A stretch of DNA of 64,000 bases from Palsa-504 sp963739135 (lineage in GTDB: Bacteria > Actinomycetota > Actinomycetes > Streptosporangiales > Streptosporangiaceae): the NCBI GenBank assembly GCA_963739135.1, contig CAVTZG010000013.1:124001-188000 (forward strand), read 5' to 3'. The position numbers and the translations under genes are program-made. Positions 1 through 7,049 of the stretch are shown one piece after another. Numbering within the stretch: position 1 is the stretch's first letter; the number at the start of each line of letters is the position of its first letter. The notes under the pieces are model-generated. The model searched no databases and was not told the DNA's origin. It worked only from the letters and a program-made list of their open reading frames with translations.

Positions 1-56
1 CCGACGGCACGTTCCGGGACGGTGACACCCCCCGGTACGAGGCCGTCGGTGGCGGC

Positions 57-851
57 GTGGTCCCTAGCGGCCACGCGGTCGTGAGTGACCGCGTCCGGCC
101 AGAAAGCGGCTCAGATCCGGACGGCAGCCCGGGTTCGGCGAACAGGCGGCGGCGACGGCCGCTTTCCCGGTCCCGCCGCCGGTGGCGCGCGGCGTTCGTC
201 GCCCTGGCCCTGGCGGGCATCGCTGGGCTCATAGCCTGGGCGCTGCTCGGCTCGCGGCTGTTCGTAGTCCGCTCGGTCGTCGCCACCGGTACTCACCTGG
301 TGCCGACGTCCGAGGTTCTGGCGGCGGCTGACATCGCGCCAGGCACGCCGCTTATCCGGGTGAACACCAGCAAGATCGCGAGCCGGGTGGCGGCCATCAG
401 GCAGGTGCGCGGCGCGCGGGTGACCACATCCTGGCCGGACCGGGTGGTCATCACCGTGCAGGAGAGGACGCCGGCGCTCGCGGTGTCGGCCGCAGGCGGC
501 GGATTCGACCTGATAGACCCCGACGGCGTGCTCGTGCTCTGGGCGGCCAGCCGTCCCGCGAGCCTGCCCCTCTACCTCACGCCGACGCCCGTCGCATCGC
601 TGCCAGGCGACCCGGGCGTCGCCGCGGCCGCCACGGTGCTGGCCGAACTGCCTGCCCAGCTGCGGTCCTCGGTGATCTCGGTAACCGCGCCCAGCCCGGA
701 CCAGGTCACGCTCAAGCTGACCGGCGGGGCGACGGTCGTCTGGGGCGGCCCGGGTGATGCCGCGGTGAAGGCCAGGGAACTGGCCGTGCTGCTGAAGACG
801 CATGCGAGCTACTACGACCTGAGCTCACCGGTCACGGCGGTCACTAAGTGA
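57..851 (+). CDS. ftsQ: Cell division protein FtsQ (5' end uncertain)
   Basis: FtsQ is a bitopic divisome protein linking early and late division proteins at the septum. The product has a basic cytoplasmic N-terminus rich in Arg (about residues 30-43), one membrane segment (about 45-65) and a POTRA domain (about 69-139, containing IRVNTSKIASRVAAI and WPDRVVITVQERTP), then the periplasmic beta domain. Position immediately before ftsZ is the usual actinobacterial arrangement. The start is unsettled. The frame stays open to the left window edge with good third-position GC, so the protein may begin outside. GTG 57 and GTG 81 are internal candidates; GTG 81 forms a GTGA overlap with the stop of another frame that also runs in from the left edge. 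Confidence 0.87.
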   Translation: MVPSGHAVVSDRVRPESGSDPDGSPGSANRRRRRPLSRSRRRWRAAFVALALAGIAGLIAWALLGSRLFVVRSVVATGTHLVPTSEVLAAADIAPGTPLIRVNTSKIASRVAAIRQVRGARVTTSWPDRVVITVQERTPALAVSAAGGGFDLIDPDGVLVLWAASRPASLPLYLTPTPVASLPGDPGVAAAATVLAELPAQLRSSVISVTAPSPDQVTLKLTGGATVVWGGPGDAAVKARELAVLLKTHASYYDLSSPVTAVTK

Positions 852-1169
852 TGAGGGCCGCTCACCCCGGGACCCGATAATCCATACCGATCCACGACAC
901 GCTGGATAGTTCCAGCGTGGTTAGTTGACCCGGGTCCCGTCCGACCCTACTGTCCGTATCAATCGTACGGACGGTTAAAACTTTAAATCTTAACCTGAAG
1001 GTTAAACCTGATGGTGAAGGACGAGGCCCTGGCGGTAATTCGGCATAGCCACCCGGGCGGACGTTTCCCGAGCCCAGGGCCACAATCGGCGGGCTGCGCG
1101 GGCGCAATTGAAAAGCACGCGCGAGCGCCGAGGCGGCAAAGGTATTACGAGCGGAAAGGTACCCTCCTC
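852..1169 (+). promoter_or_regulatory. ftsQ-ftsZ intergenic region with ftsZ promoter and three inverted repeats
   Basis: This 318-base gap has no convincing gene. It holds a promoter-like pair, TTGACC (925-930) and TACTGT (948-953), with a 17-base spacer. Three perfect inverted repeats surround it: a 9-base stem with TAGT loop (898-906/911-919), GTCCGTA and TACGGAC arms with 7 bases between (952-958/966-972) overlapping the expected transcription start, and TTAACC/GGTTAA (990-995/1000-1005) in a locally AT-rich stretch. GACAC, the core recognised by the sporulation regulator WhiA in Streptomyces, occurs at 896-900, but a five-base match is weak evidence. The first hairpin may instead attenuate read-through from ftsQ. 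Confidence 0.6.
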
Positions 1170-2684
1170 GTGGCAGCACCGCAGAACTATCTGGCGGTTA
1201 TCAAGGTCGTCGGAATCGGCGGCGGCGGTGTCAACGCCGTCAATCGCATGATCGAAGAGGGACTCAAGGGCGTCGAGTTCATCGCGATCAATACTGACGC
1301 TCAAGCGCTGCTCATGAGCGACGCCGACGTCAAGCTCGACGTCGGACGTGAGCTCACCAGAGGCCTGGGGGCCGGCGCTAACCCCGATGTCGGGCGCAAG
1401 GCCGCCGAAGATCACCGGGAGGAGATCGAGGAGGTCATCAAGGGCGCCGACATGGTCTTCGTGACGGCCGGCGAGGGCGGCGGCACCGGCACCGGCGGCG
1501 CGCCCGTGGTCGCCAACGTGGCCCGCTCGCTCGGCGCGCTCACGATCGGCGTGGTGACCAGGCCGTTCGGCTTCGAGGGCAAGCGGCGGGTGGTGCAGGC
1601 CGAGGCCGGCATCGAGAAGCTGCGCAGCGAGGTCGACACGCTGATCGTCATCCCCAACGACCGGCTGCTGTCGATCTCCGACCGGCAGGTGAGCGTGCTG
1701 GACGCGTTCAAGGCCGCGGACCAGGTCCTGCTCTCCGGTGTCCAGGGCATTACCGACCTCATCACCACCCCCGGGCTGATCAACCTGGACTTCGCCGATG
1801 TCAAGTCGGTGATGTCGGGCGCGGGTTCGGCGCTGATGGGCACCGGTTCCTCGCGCGGCGACGACCGGGCCGTCGCGGCGGCCGAGATGGCGATCTCCAG
1901 CCCGCTGCTCGAGGCGAGCATCGACGGGGCCCACGGCGTGCTGCTGTCCATCCAGGGCGGCTCCGACCTCGGGCTGTTCGAGATCAACGAGGCCGCTCAG
2001 CTCGTGTCCAATTCCGCCGCGGTCGACGCGAACATCATCTTCGGCGCGGTCATCGACGACGCCCTCGGCGACGAGGTCCGGGTCACGGTCATCGCGGCCG
2101 GCCTCGACGAGAGCCGGGCCGGACGGGCCGGCGGGGCGGCCAGCGACTCGGGCACCACCTCGTTCAGCAGCGCGTCGTTCGGCGGCAACGGGTCCGGTGG
2201 CGCCTCGTTCGGTGCCGCCAGCCCGGCCAGCGACACTTCGTCCGCCAGCCAGGGCGTGCCCGCCATCCGGGTGCCCGCGCCCGCTCCGGCCCTGGCGGCC
2301 CAGGGCAGCTTCCTCGGCGCTCCGGTAGCCGACACCACGGCCCGCCCGTCCGCCGCGCCCGAACCGGACGCCGAGCCCGACAGCGTCCTGCCCCGCTCAG
2401 GCCGGCCCGCAGCGCCGTCCTTCGAGCCGGCCGAGCCTGAAGCCCCCCGCGACGAGACCGTGCAGGCCGCGACCGTGCAGGACGACACGGCCGCGCAGCA
2501 AGCGGCCGAGCATCCCGGCGTTACCGCCGCCTCGGACACCTCTTTCTCTTCCTCGTACTCGGCTGCCCCGCGGCATGCACATGCCGAGGCGCCCGCCAAG
2601 ACCTTCGAGGTCGCCGCCAGCCGCCGCCGTCCCGTCGTCTTCGAAGAAGACGACGACCTGGACGTTCCTGACTTCCTCAAGTGA
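1170..2684 (+). CDS. ftsZ: Cell division GTPase FtsZ
   Basis: FtsZ is the tubulin-like GTPase that polymerises into the cytokinetic ring. The start is set at GTG 1170 (M-A-A-P-Q-N-Y-L-A-V-I-K), the usual actinobacterial N-terminus, with AAAGG shortly upstream; the frame is open further upstream but that part looks unrelated. The nucleotide-binding signature GGGTGTG is at about residues 103-109, and the polymerisation T7-loop region NLDFADVK follows. The conserved C-terminal peptide that binds SepF is present as DDDLDVPDFLK. At about 504 residues the protein is roughly 100 longer than Streptomyces FtsZ; the excess is an Ala/Ser/Pro/Glu-rich disordered linker between the GTPase core and the tail. 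The stop overlaps the next start (GTGA), implying co-translation. Confidence 0.97.
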   Translation: MAAPQNYLAVIKVVGIGGGGVNAVNRMIEEGLKGVEFIAINTDAQALLMSDADVKLDVGRELTRGLGAGANPDVGRKAAEDHREEIEEVIKGADMVFVTAGEGGGTGTGGAPVVANVARSLGALTIGVVTRPFGFEGKRRVVQAEAGIEKLRSEVDTLIVIPNDRLLSISDRQVSVLDAFKAADQVLLSGVQGITDLITTPGLINLDFADVKSVMSGAGSALMGTGSSRGDDRAVAAAEMAISSPLLEASIDGAHGVLLSIQGGSDLGLFEINEAAQLVSNSAAVDANIIFGAVIDDALGDEVRVTVIAAGLDESRAGRAGGAASDSGTTSFSSASFGGNGSGGASFGAASPASDTSSASQGVPAIRVPAPAPALAAQGSFLGAPVADTTARPSAAPEPDAEPDSVLPRSGRPAAPSFEPAEPEAPRDETVQAATVQDDTAAQQAAEHPGVTAASDTSFSSSYSAAPRHAHAEAPAKTFEVAASRRRPVVFEEDDDLDVPDFLK

Positions 2685-3385
2685 CCGATTCCCCTCGGCG
2701 GCAAGAACTCGCCGTGCGGCTGGCCGCGGTACGCAAGCGCATCTCCGCTGCGTGCGACGCCGCGGGACGCGCCGCCGAGGAGGTCACGCTGATCGCGGTG
2801 ACCAAGACCTGGCCCGCTTCCGATGTCCGGCTGCTGGTCGGCCTCGGCGTGACCGACGTCGGCGAGAACCGTGACGCGGAGGCCGCGCCGAAGGCAGCCG
2901 AATGCGCCGACCTGAATCTGATCTGGCACTTCATCGGCCAGTTGCAGACCAACAAGGCCGCCAGCGTGGCCCGCTACGCATCCTTCGTCCACTCCGTGGA
3001 CCGGCCGCGGCTCATCCGGGCCCTCGGTGCGGCCGCCCGCCGGGCCGGACGCGTCATCGAGTGCCTGATCGAGGTCAGCCTGGACGGCGACCCTGTGCGG
3101 GGCGGGGCCCTGGCAGGCCAGGTTCCCGGCCTGGCCGAGGAACTGGACGCCGAGCCGGGGCTGGTCCTGTCCGGCGTGATGGCCATTGCCCCGCTCGGCA
3201 TGGAGCCCGCCGCCGCGTTCGCCAGGCTGCGGGACAGCGCCGCGCTGGTCCGGGAGGTGCGGCCTGCCGCGACGGTGATATCGGCCGGCATGAGCGGTGA
3301 CCTGGAGGCCGCAATCGAGGCCGGCGCGACACACGTGAGAATCGGTACGGCGTTGCTCGGCGATCGGGGGGCTCGTGTCAGGTAA
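2681..3385 (+). CDS. yggS: YggS/YlmE-type pyridoxal phosphate homeostasis protein
   Basis: A single-domain PLP-binding TIM-barrel protein of the YggS/PROSC family, which buffers PLP and affects amino-acid and keto-acid metabolism; it is not known to catalyse a reaction. PLP-binding Lys is predicted at about residue 42 in LIAVTKTW. Other family motifs are GENRDAEA, WHFIGQLQTNKA and the C-terminal SAGMSGDLEAAIEAGATHVRIGTALLG. Length (234 residues) is normal. Translation starts at GTG 2681 inside the ftsZ stop region. The ftsZ-yggS-sepF-yggT-divIVA order is typical of Gram-positive division clusters. Confidence 0.93.
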   Translation: MTDSPRRQELAVRLAAVRKRISAACDAAGRAAEEVTLIAVTKTWPASDVRLLVGLGVTDVGENRDAEAAPKAAECADLNLIWHFIGQLQTNKAASVARYASFVHSVDRPRLIRALGAAARRAGRVIECLIEVSLDGDPVRGGALAGQVPGLAEELDAEPGLVLSGVMAIAPLGMEPAAAFARLRDSAALVREVRPAATVISAGMSGDLEAAIEAGATHVRIGTALLGDRGARVR

Positions 3386-3446
3386 TGTCCCACGCGAGGA
3401 GCCGGAAACGGCTGGCAACCACGGTACAGGCTGGGAGGACTGAGAA

Positions 3447-3950
3447 ATGGCCAGTGCCATGCGTAAGATGGCGGTCTACCTCGGCCTGGTCGAGGACGAT
3501 CACCGCTACCAGGGCAAGTACGACTCGTACGGGGAGTACGACGACGACTACGAGGAGCCGGACCTGCCCGAGGAACCCGACGAAGCAGACGGGCGGCCCG
3601 GCAGCCGTGATGATTACACCGGTTACCAGCCCACGGACTGGCGGGCCGAGCACGCGCCTCAGATGACCGATCTCGCCCGTATTACGACACTGCACCCTCG
3701 CACTTACAATGAAGCGCGTACTATTGGTGAGCACTTCCGTGATGGCACTCCGGTGATCATGAACCTGACCGAGATGGTCGACAGTGACGCAAAGCGGCTC
3801 GTCGACTTCGCGGCCGGCCTGATCTTCGGCCTGCGGGGGAGTATCGAACGTGTGACAAACAAGGTCTTCCTGCTGTCCCCGGCGAACGTCGAGGTGACCG
3901 CGGAGGACAAGGCTCGCATCGCAGAGCGCGGCTTCTTCAATCAGAGCTAA
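3447..3950 (+). CDS. sepF: Cell division protein SepF
   Basis: SepF is the FtsZ membrane anchor in actinobacteria, which lack FtsA. The N-terminus MASAMRKMAVYLGLVEDD is the expected amphipathic membrane-targeting helix. An acidic linker rich in Asp, Glu and Tyr (about 20-60) follows, then the SepF core (about 75-165) with the TLHPRTYNEARTIGEHFRDG and LVDFAAGLIFGLRG motifs. A good Shine-Dalgarno (GGGAGGA) precedes ATG 3447. Length of 167 residues fits the family. It probably belongs to the ftsZ transcription unit and binds the FtsZ C-terminal peptide. Confidence 0.96.
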   Translation: MASAMRKMAVYLGLVEDDHRYQGKYDSYGEYDDDYEEPDLPEEPDEADGRPGSRDDYTGYQPTDWRAEHAPQMTDLARITTLHPRTYNEARTIGEHFRDGTPVIMNLTEMVDSDAKRLVDFAAGLIFGLRGSIERVTNKVFLLSPANVEVTAEDKARIAERGFFNQS

Positions 3951-4023
3951 CAGCAAGCAGTGGTAACGTGACGCTGATCAGTAGCAGTGCCGCGACAGGC
4001 GGCACCAGACTCTAGGTGGACTC

Positions 4024-4311
4024 GTGCAGTACTTGAGGGAAGTCCTCACCTACGTTCTGACGATCTACCTGGTCATCCTGATCGGACGGATGATTTTCGG
4101 CTGGGTGCAGGTCTTCGCCCGTGAATGGCGCCCCTCCGGTATCCTGCTGGTGCTCGCTGAAGCGATCTTTACCGTGACAGATCCGCCGCTGAAGTTCCTG
4201 CGTCGCTTCATACCCTCGCTCCGGATCGGTATGGTGGCCATGGACCTCAGCTTCATGGTTCTGTTCATCGTGGTCTTGATCCTGCTTGAAGTGGCTGTGC
4301 CTCACCTTTGA
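4024..4311 (+). CDS. YggT family membrane protein
   Basis: A 95-residue integral membrane protein of the YggT family, found between sepF and divIVA in many actinobacteria; its molecular role is not established. Two hydrophobic spans are visible (about residues 5-28 and 70-92), with the family signature FTVTDPPLKFLRRFIPSLRIG between them. The GTG start at 4024 follows a weak Shine-Dalgarno. The stop lies 49 bases before the divIVA start, so the two are probably co-transcribed. Confidence 0.9.
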   Translation: MQYLREVLTYVLTIYLVILIGRMIFGWVQVFAREWRPSGILLVLAEAIFTVTDPPLKFLRRFIPSLRIGMVAMDLSFMVLFIVVLILLEVAVPHL

Positions 4312-4360
4312 TTCAGGTACCGTCGTGAGGAACACGGTCCAAGTGCGCCGAGGAGACGAG

Positions 4361-5212
4361 ATGCCGCTGACGCCCGCGGATGTTCGGAACAAGCAGTTCA
4401 GTACGACCAGGCTGCGGCCCGGCTACGACGAGGAAGAGGTTGACGCCTTCCTCGATGAGGTCGAGGCCGAGCTTGACCGGTTGATCCAGGAGAACGAAGA
4501 GCTCCGGGCGAAGCTGGCGGAAGTGCTGCGCGGTGGCAAGTCGGCGGTTCCCGCGCTGAGCTCCCCGCTTTCCGACCCGAAGCAAGACATGATGGCGCCC
4601 GAGCCGCGTGTCGAGCCCGAGCGCAGGCAGCCTGAGCCGGTCATGATGGGCTCGATGCCGCACATCGAGGACAACATGGACACCGCCGCGCGTGTGCTCT
4701 CGCTCGCGCAGCAGACTGCGGACCAGGCCATCGCCGACGCCCGCCGGGAAGCCGACGAGACCCTCGGCCGCGCTCGCCGCGAGGCCGACGAGGTGCTGAC
4801 CAAGGCCCGGCGCCAGGCCGAGCAGATCACCGGCGACGCGCGGGCCCGGGCGGAGAGCCTGGAGCGCGACGCCCAGGAGCGGCACCGCCAGGCCATGGGC
4901 TCGCTGGTGCAGACGCGCGAAGAGCTCGAGCGGCGGGTGGACGACCTGCGCGCGTTCGAGCGCGAGTACCGCAGCAGGCTCAAGGCATACCTGGAAGGCC
5001 AGCTCCGCGACCTGGAGGCTGGTGTCACCGAGAGCGGTGCCTTCCCGACCGCGGGCTCGGGAGCACAGCCGCCGATGCCGGCCGCGCTGGGCGCCCCGGT
5101 GGGCAGCCGCAACGGCGGCCCCGGCTCGACCCAGTACGGGATGCCCGAGGCCGTGCCGCATTCGGGTGGTTTCCGTACCACTGAGGGAGCGCCCTCCCGC
5201 GACCGCCGGTAA
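4361..5212 (+). CDS. divIVA: DivIVA/Wag31 polar growth scaffold
   Basis: DivIVA (Wag31) binds curved membrane and organises polar peptidoglycan synthesis in actinobacteria. The start at ATG 4361, with GAGGAG upstream, gives the canonical MPLTPADVRNKQFSTTRLRPGYDEEEVDAF N-terminal membrane-binding domain. A first short coiled coil (about 28-55) is followed by a Pro/Glu/Met-rich linker (about 65-105). A long coiled coil (about 110-215) carries repeated READE/RRQAE heptads, and a Gly/Pro-rich tail ends the protein. At 283 residues it resembles Streptomyces and Mycobacterium homologues. It closes the division cluster. Confidence 0.95.
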   Translation: MPLTPADVRNKQFSTTRLRPGYDEEEVDAFLDEVEAELDRLIQENEELRAKLAEVLRGGKSAVPALSSPLSDPKQDMMAPEPRVEPERRQPEPVMMGSMPHIEDNMDTAARVLSLAQQTADQAIADARREADETLGRARREADEVLTKARRQAEQITGDARARAESLERDAQERHRQAMGSLVQTREELERRVDDLRAFEREYRSRLKAYLEGQLRDLEAGVTESGAFPTAGSGAQPPMPAALGAPVGSRNGGPGSTQYGMPEAVPHSGGFRTTEGAPSRDRR

Positions 5213-5249
5213 GCCTTAGAGAGCTCCAGGGATCGGTGAGAAAGCGCCT

Positions 5250-7049
5250 GTGATCCGGTTCAGCGCGGTTCTCGTAGCCGTCGCGGTCGGGCTCCTGGTG
5301 GCGGGCGTCGTCACCAGCAAGCTGATGCTGGTGTACGTCGCGATCGGCGTCAGCGGCGTCGCCCTCCTGGCGCTCGCCATAGGAGCGGTCATCAAGCGGC
5401 GCGAGCTGTTCGGCTCGCCCGAGGCCGCCCAGCCCGAACCGCGGGCGGTGCCAGTCCCGGCCGCCGGTGTGCCGCCGGTCCTACCTTTGCCGGCACAGCT
5501 TTCATCAGCCCACGTGGCGGCCGGATCCGGATCGGCGGGATCCGGTCCCGTTAGCCCTCCCGGTCCCGCCTGGCCCCCGGCCGCGCCGCCCGGGCCATCC
5601 GTGGCCGGCTACCTGCCAGCCGAGCAGCCCGCCCCCGCCTGGGGGAGCGGCGCCCCGGCGCCCGGCTTCCCCGCCGCGCGGCCCGCCGTGCCCGCGGCCG
5701 GCTTCCCGGACGCCCCCCGGCCCGCCGCGCCCGCGGCTGGCCTGGCTGGTGCCCAGCGTCCCCCGGCTGACCCGCCCGGTGGCCGCCCGGCTGATCCCCG
5801 GCGCCCGCAGGGCCCGTCGTTCCCGCCCCGCCCCCAGGCAGCCGCCAACCAGCCGGCCTCCCTGGCCCCGTGGGAGCGACGCGAGGACACCCGCCCGCTA
5901 CCGCGACCTCAGCCGCCAGCGCGTCCGGCTGGTCCTCAGCAGCCCCCCGCACCGCCGGTGTCCGCCGCCCCGGCCTCCGCCGCGCCGGTCCGCGGCCAGC
6001 GGCCACCTCAGGACCAGCGCCCGCCGGGCGTCCCTGACCAGTTGCCGCCCGTCGGCCTCGGCGCCGACGCCGAGGACAAGTTCCCCACGCAACGCTTCCA
6101 GCCCTTCGCCCGGCGGCCCTCCGCGGAGCCCCCCGCCGTCCAGGCGCCCGCCGCCGGCCCGCCCGTCGGCGCACCTGCTGCCGAGGCACCTGCTGCCGAG
6201 GCACCTGCTGCCGAGGCACCTGCCGCCGAGTCCGCGGCCGCCCCCGAGTCAGCCGTCCCGGCTGACCGGCCCGACCGTGACGAGAAGCCCGCCGAAGATC
6301 TGCCGCCCGCGGAGGCTAAGCGCCCCGAGCCGCCCCAGGACGGCGTTGATCCGGCCGCTGCCACGGACGAGCCCGCTCCCGCGACGCCTGGAGCAACCGC
6401 GGTCTCTCCCGCCGTGTCCCAGCCCGCCACCCCCGAGCCGCCACCAGTGCCGGCCACGCCAGAACCGGCGACACCAGAACCGGCCGCCACAGGCACCGCC
6501 ACGCAAGGACCGGCGGCACCCGAGGCAGCCACGGCCGAACCCAACGCGCCTGAGCCCACCGCGCCCGAACCCGGCGCCTCCGCGAAAGCCCCGTCCGCCC
6601 CCGCCCGGTCCGCCCCCGCCCCCGCGCCAGCCGCCCCAGCCCCCGCGCCAGCCGCCCCAGCCCCCGCGCCAGCCGCCCCAGCCCCCGCGCCAGCCGCCGC
6701 CGAACTCCAGCGTGAGGTCACCGTCGTCCCGGGTGTCCCGCGGTACCACAACGCCCAGTGCATCCTCATCCGGTTCATGGGCGAGGACGACCTGGAGAAG
6801 ATGACGCTCGCCGCGGCCCGGGAGTCGGGCTGCACGCCGTGCCGCGCCTGCCAGCCCGACCAGCCGGAGAAGAACCCGGCGTTACCGGCGTCCGAGCCAG
6901 AACGTCAGGCCGAGATCCGCATCCGCGTGCACTGCCGCAGCCGCCCCATCCGCCGCGCCGGTGCCGGACCCGAAGTCCACCGCGAGCACCTCGGCGGCGA
7001 TCAGCCCCGCGTGCTCGGTCAGGGCCGCGGTCAGTTCCAGGTTGGCTGA
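5250..7049 (+). CDS. Pro/Ala-rich membrane protein with C-terminal Cys/His mini-domain
   Basis: Two N-terminal membrane spans (about residues 5-25 and 28-48) are followed by some 430 residues of Pro/Ala-rich low-complexity sequence. These contain near-perfect DNA tandem repeats: a 15-base unit encoding AEAPA (about 6171-6232) and a 21-base unit encoding APAPAAP (about 6616-6705). A compact domain at about 490-545 is clearly conserved-looking, with RYHNAQCILIRFMGEDDLEKMT and a Cys pair in CTPCRACQPD, plausibly metal-binding. I do not know its function. The reading frame then runs 168 bases antisense into the end of ileS; those last 50 or so residues look non-native, so the real end may be earlier. 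Position after divIVA suggests a cell-envelope role, which is inference. Confidence 0.75.
   Translation: MIRFSAVLVAVAVGLLVAGVVTSKLMLVYVAIGVSGVALLALAIGAVIKRRELFGSPEAAQPEPRAVPVPAAGVPPVLPLPAQLSSAHVAAGSGSAGSGPVSPPGPAWPPAAPPGPSVAGYLPAEQPAPAWGSGAPAPGFPAARPAVPAAGFPDAPRPAAPAAGLAGAQRPPADPPGGRPADPRRPQGPSFPPRPQAAANQPASLAPWERREDTRPLPRPQPPARPAGPQQPPAPPVSAAPASAAPVRGQRPPQDQRPPGVPDQLPPVGLGADAEDKFPTQRFQPFARRPSAEPPAVQAPAAGPPVGAPAAEAPAAEAPAAEAPAAESAAAPESAVPADRPDRDEKPAEDLPPAEAKRPEPPQDGVDPAAATDEPAPATPGATAVSPAVSQPATPEPPPVPATPEPATPEPAATGTATQGPAAPEAATAEPNAPEPTAPEPGASAKAPSAPARSAPAPAPAAPAPAPAAPAPAPAAPAPAPAAAELQREVTVVPGVPRYHNAQCILIRFMGEDDLEKMTLAAARESGCTPCRACQPDQPEKNPALPASEPERQAEIRIRVHCRSRPIRRAGAGPEVHREHLGGDQPRVLGQGRGQFQVG

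Noticed and set aside
5467..6804. Second large frame inside the Pro/Ala-rich membrane protein gene
   Set aside because: A Pro/Arg/Ser-only composition and no start context; it is the +1 frame of low-complexity DNA. The N-terminal membrane spans and C-terminal Cys domain support the 5250 frame.
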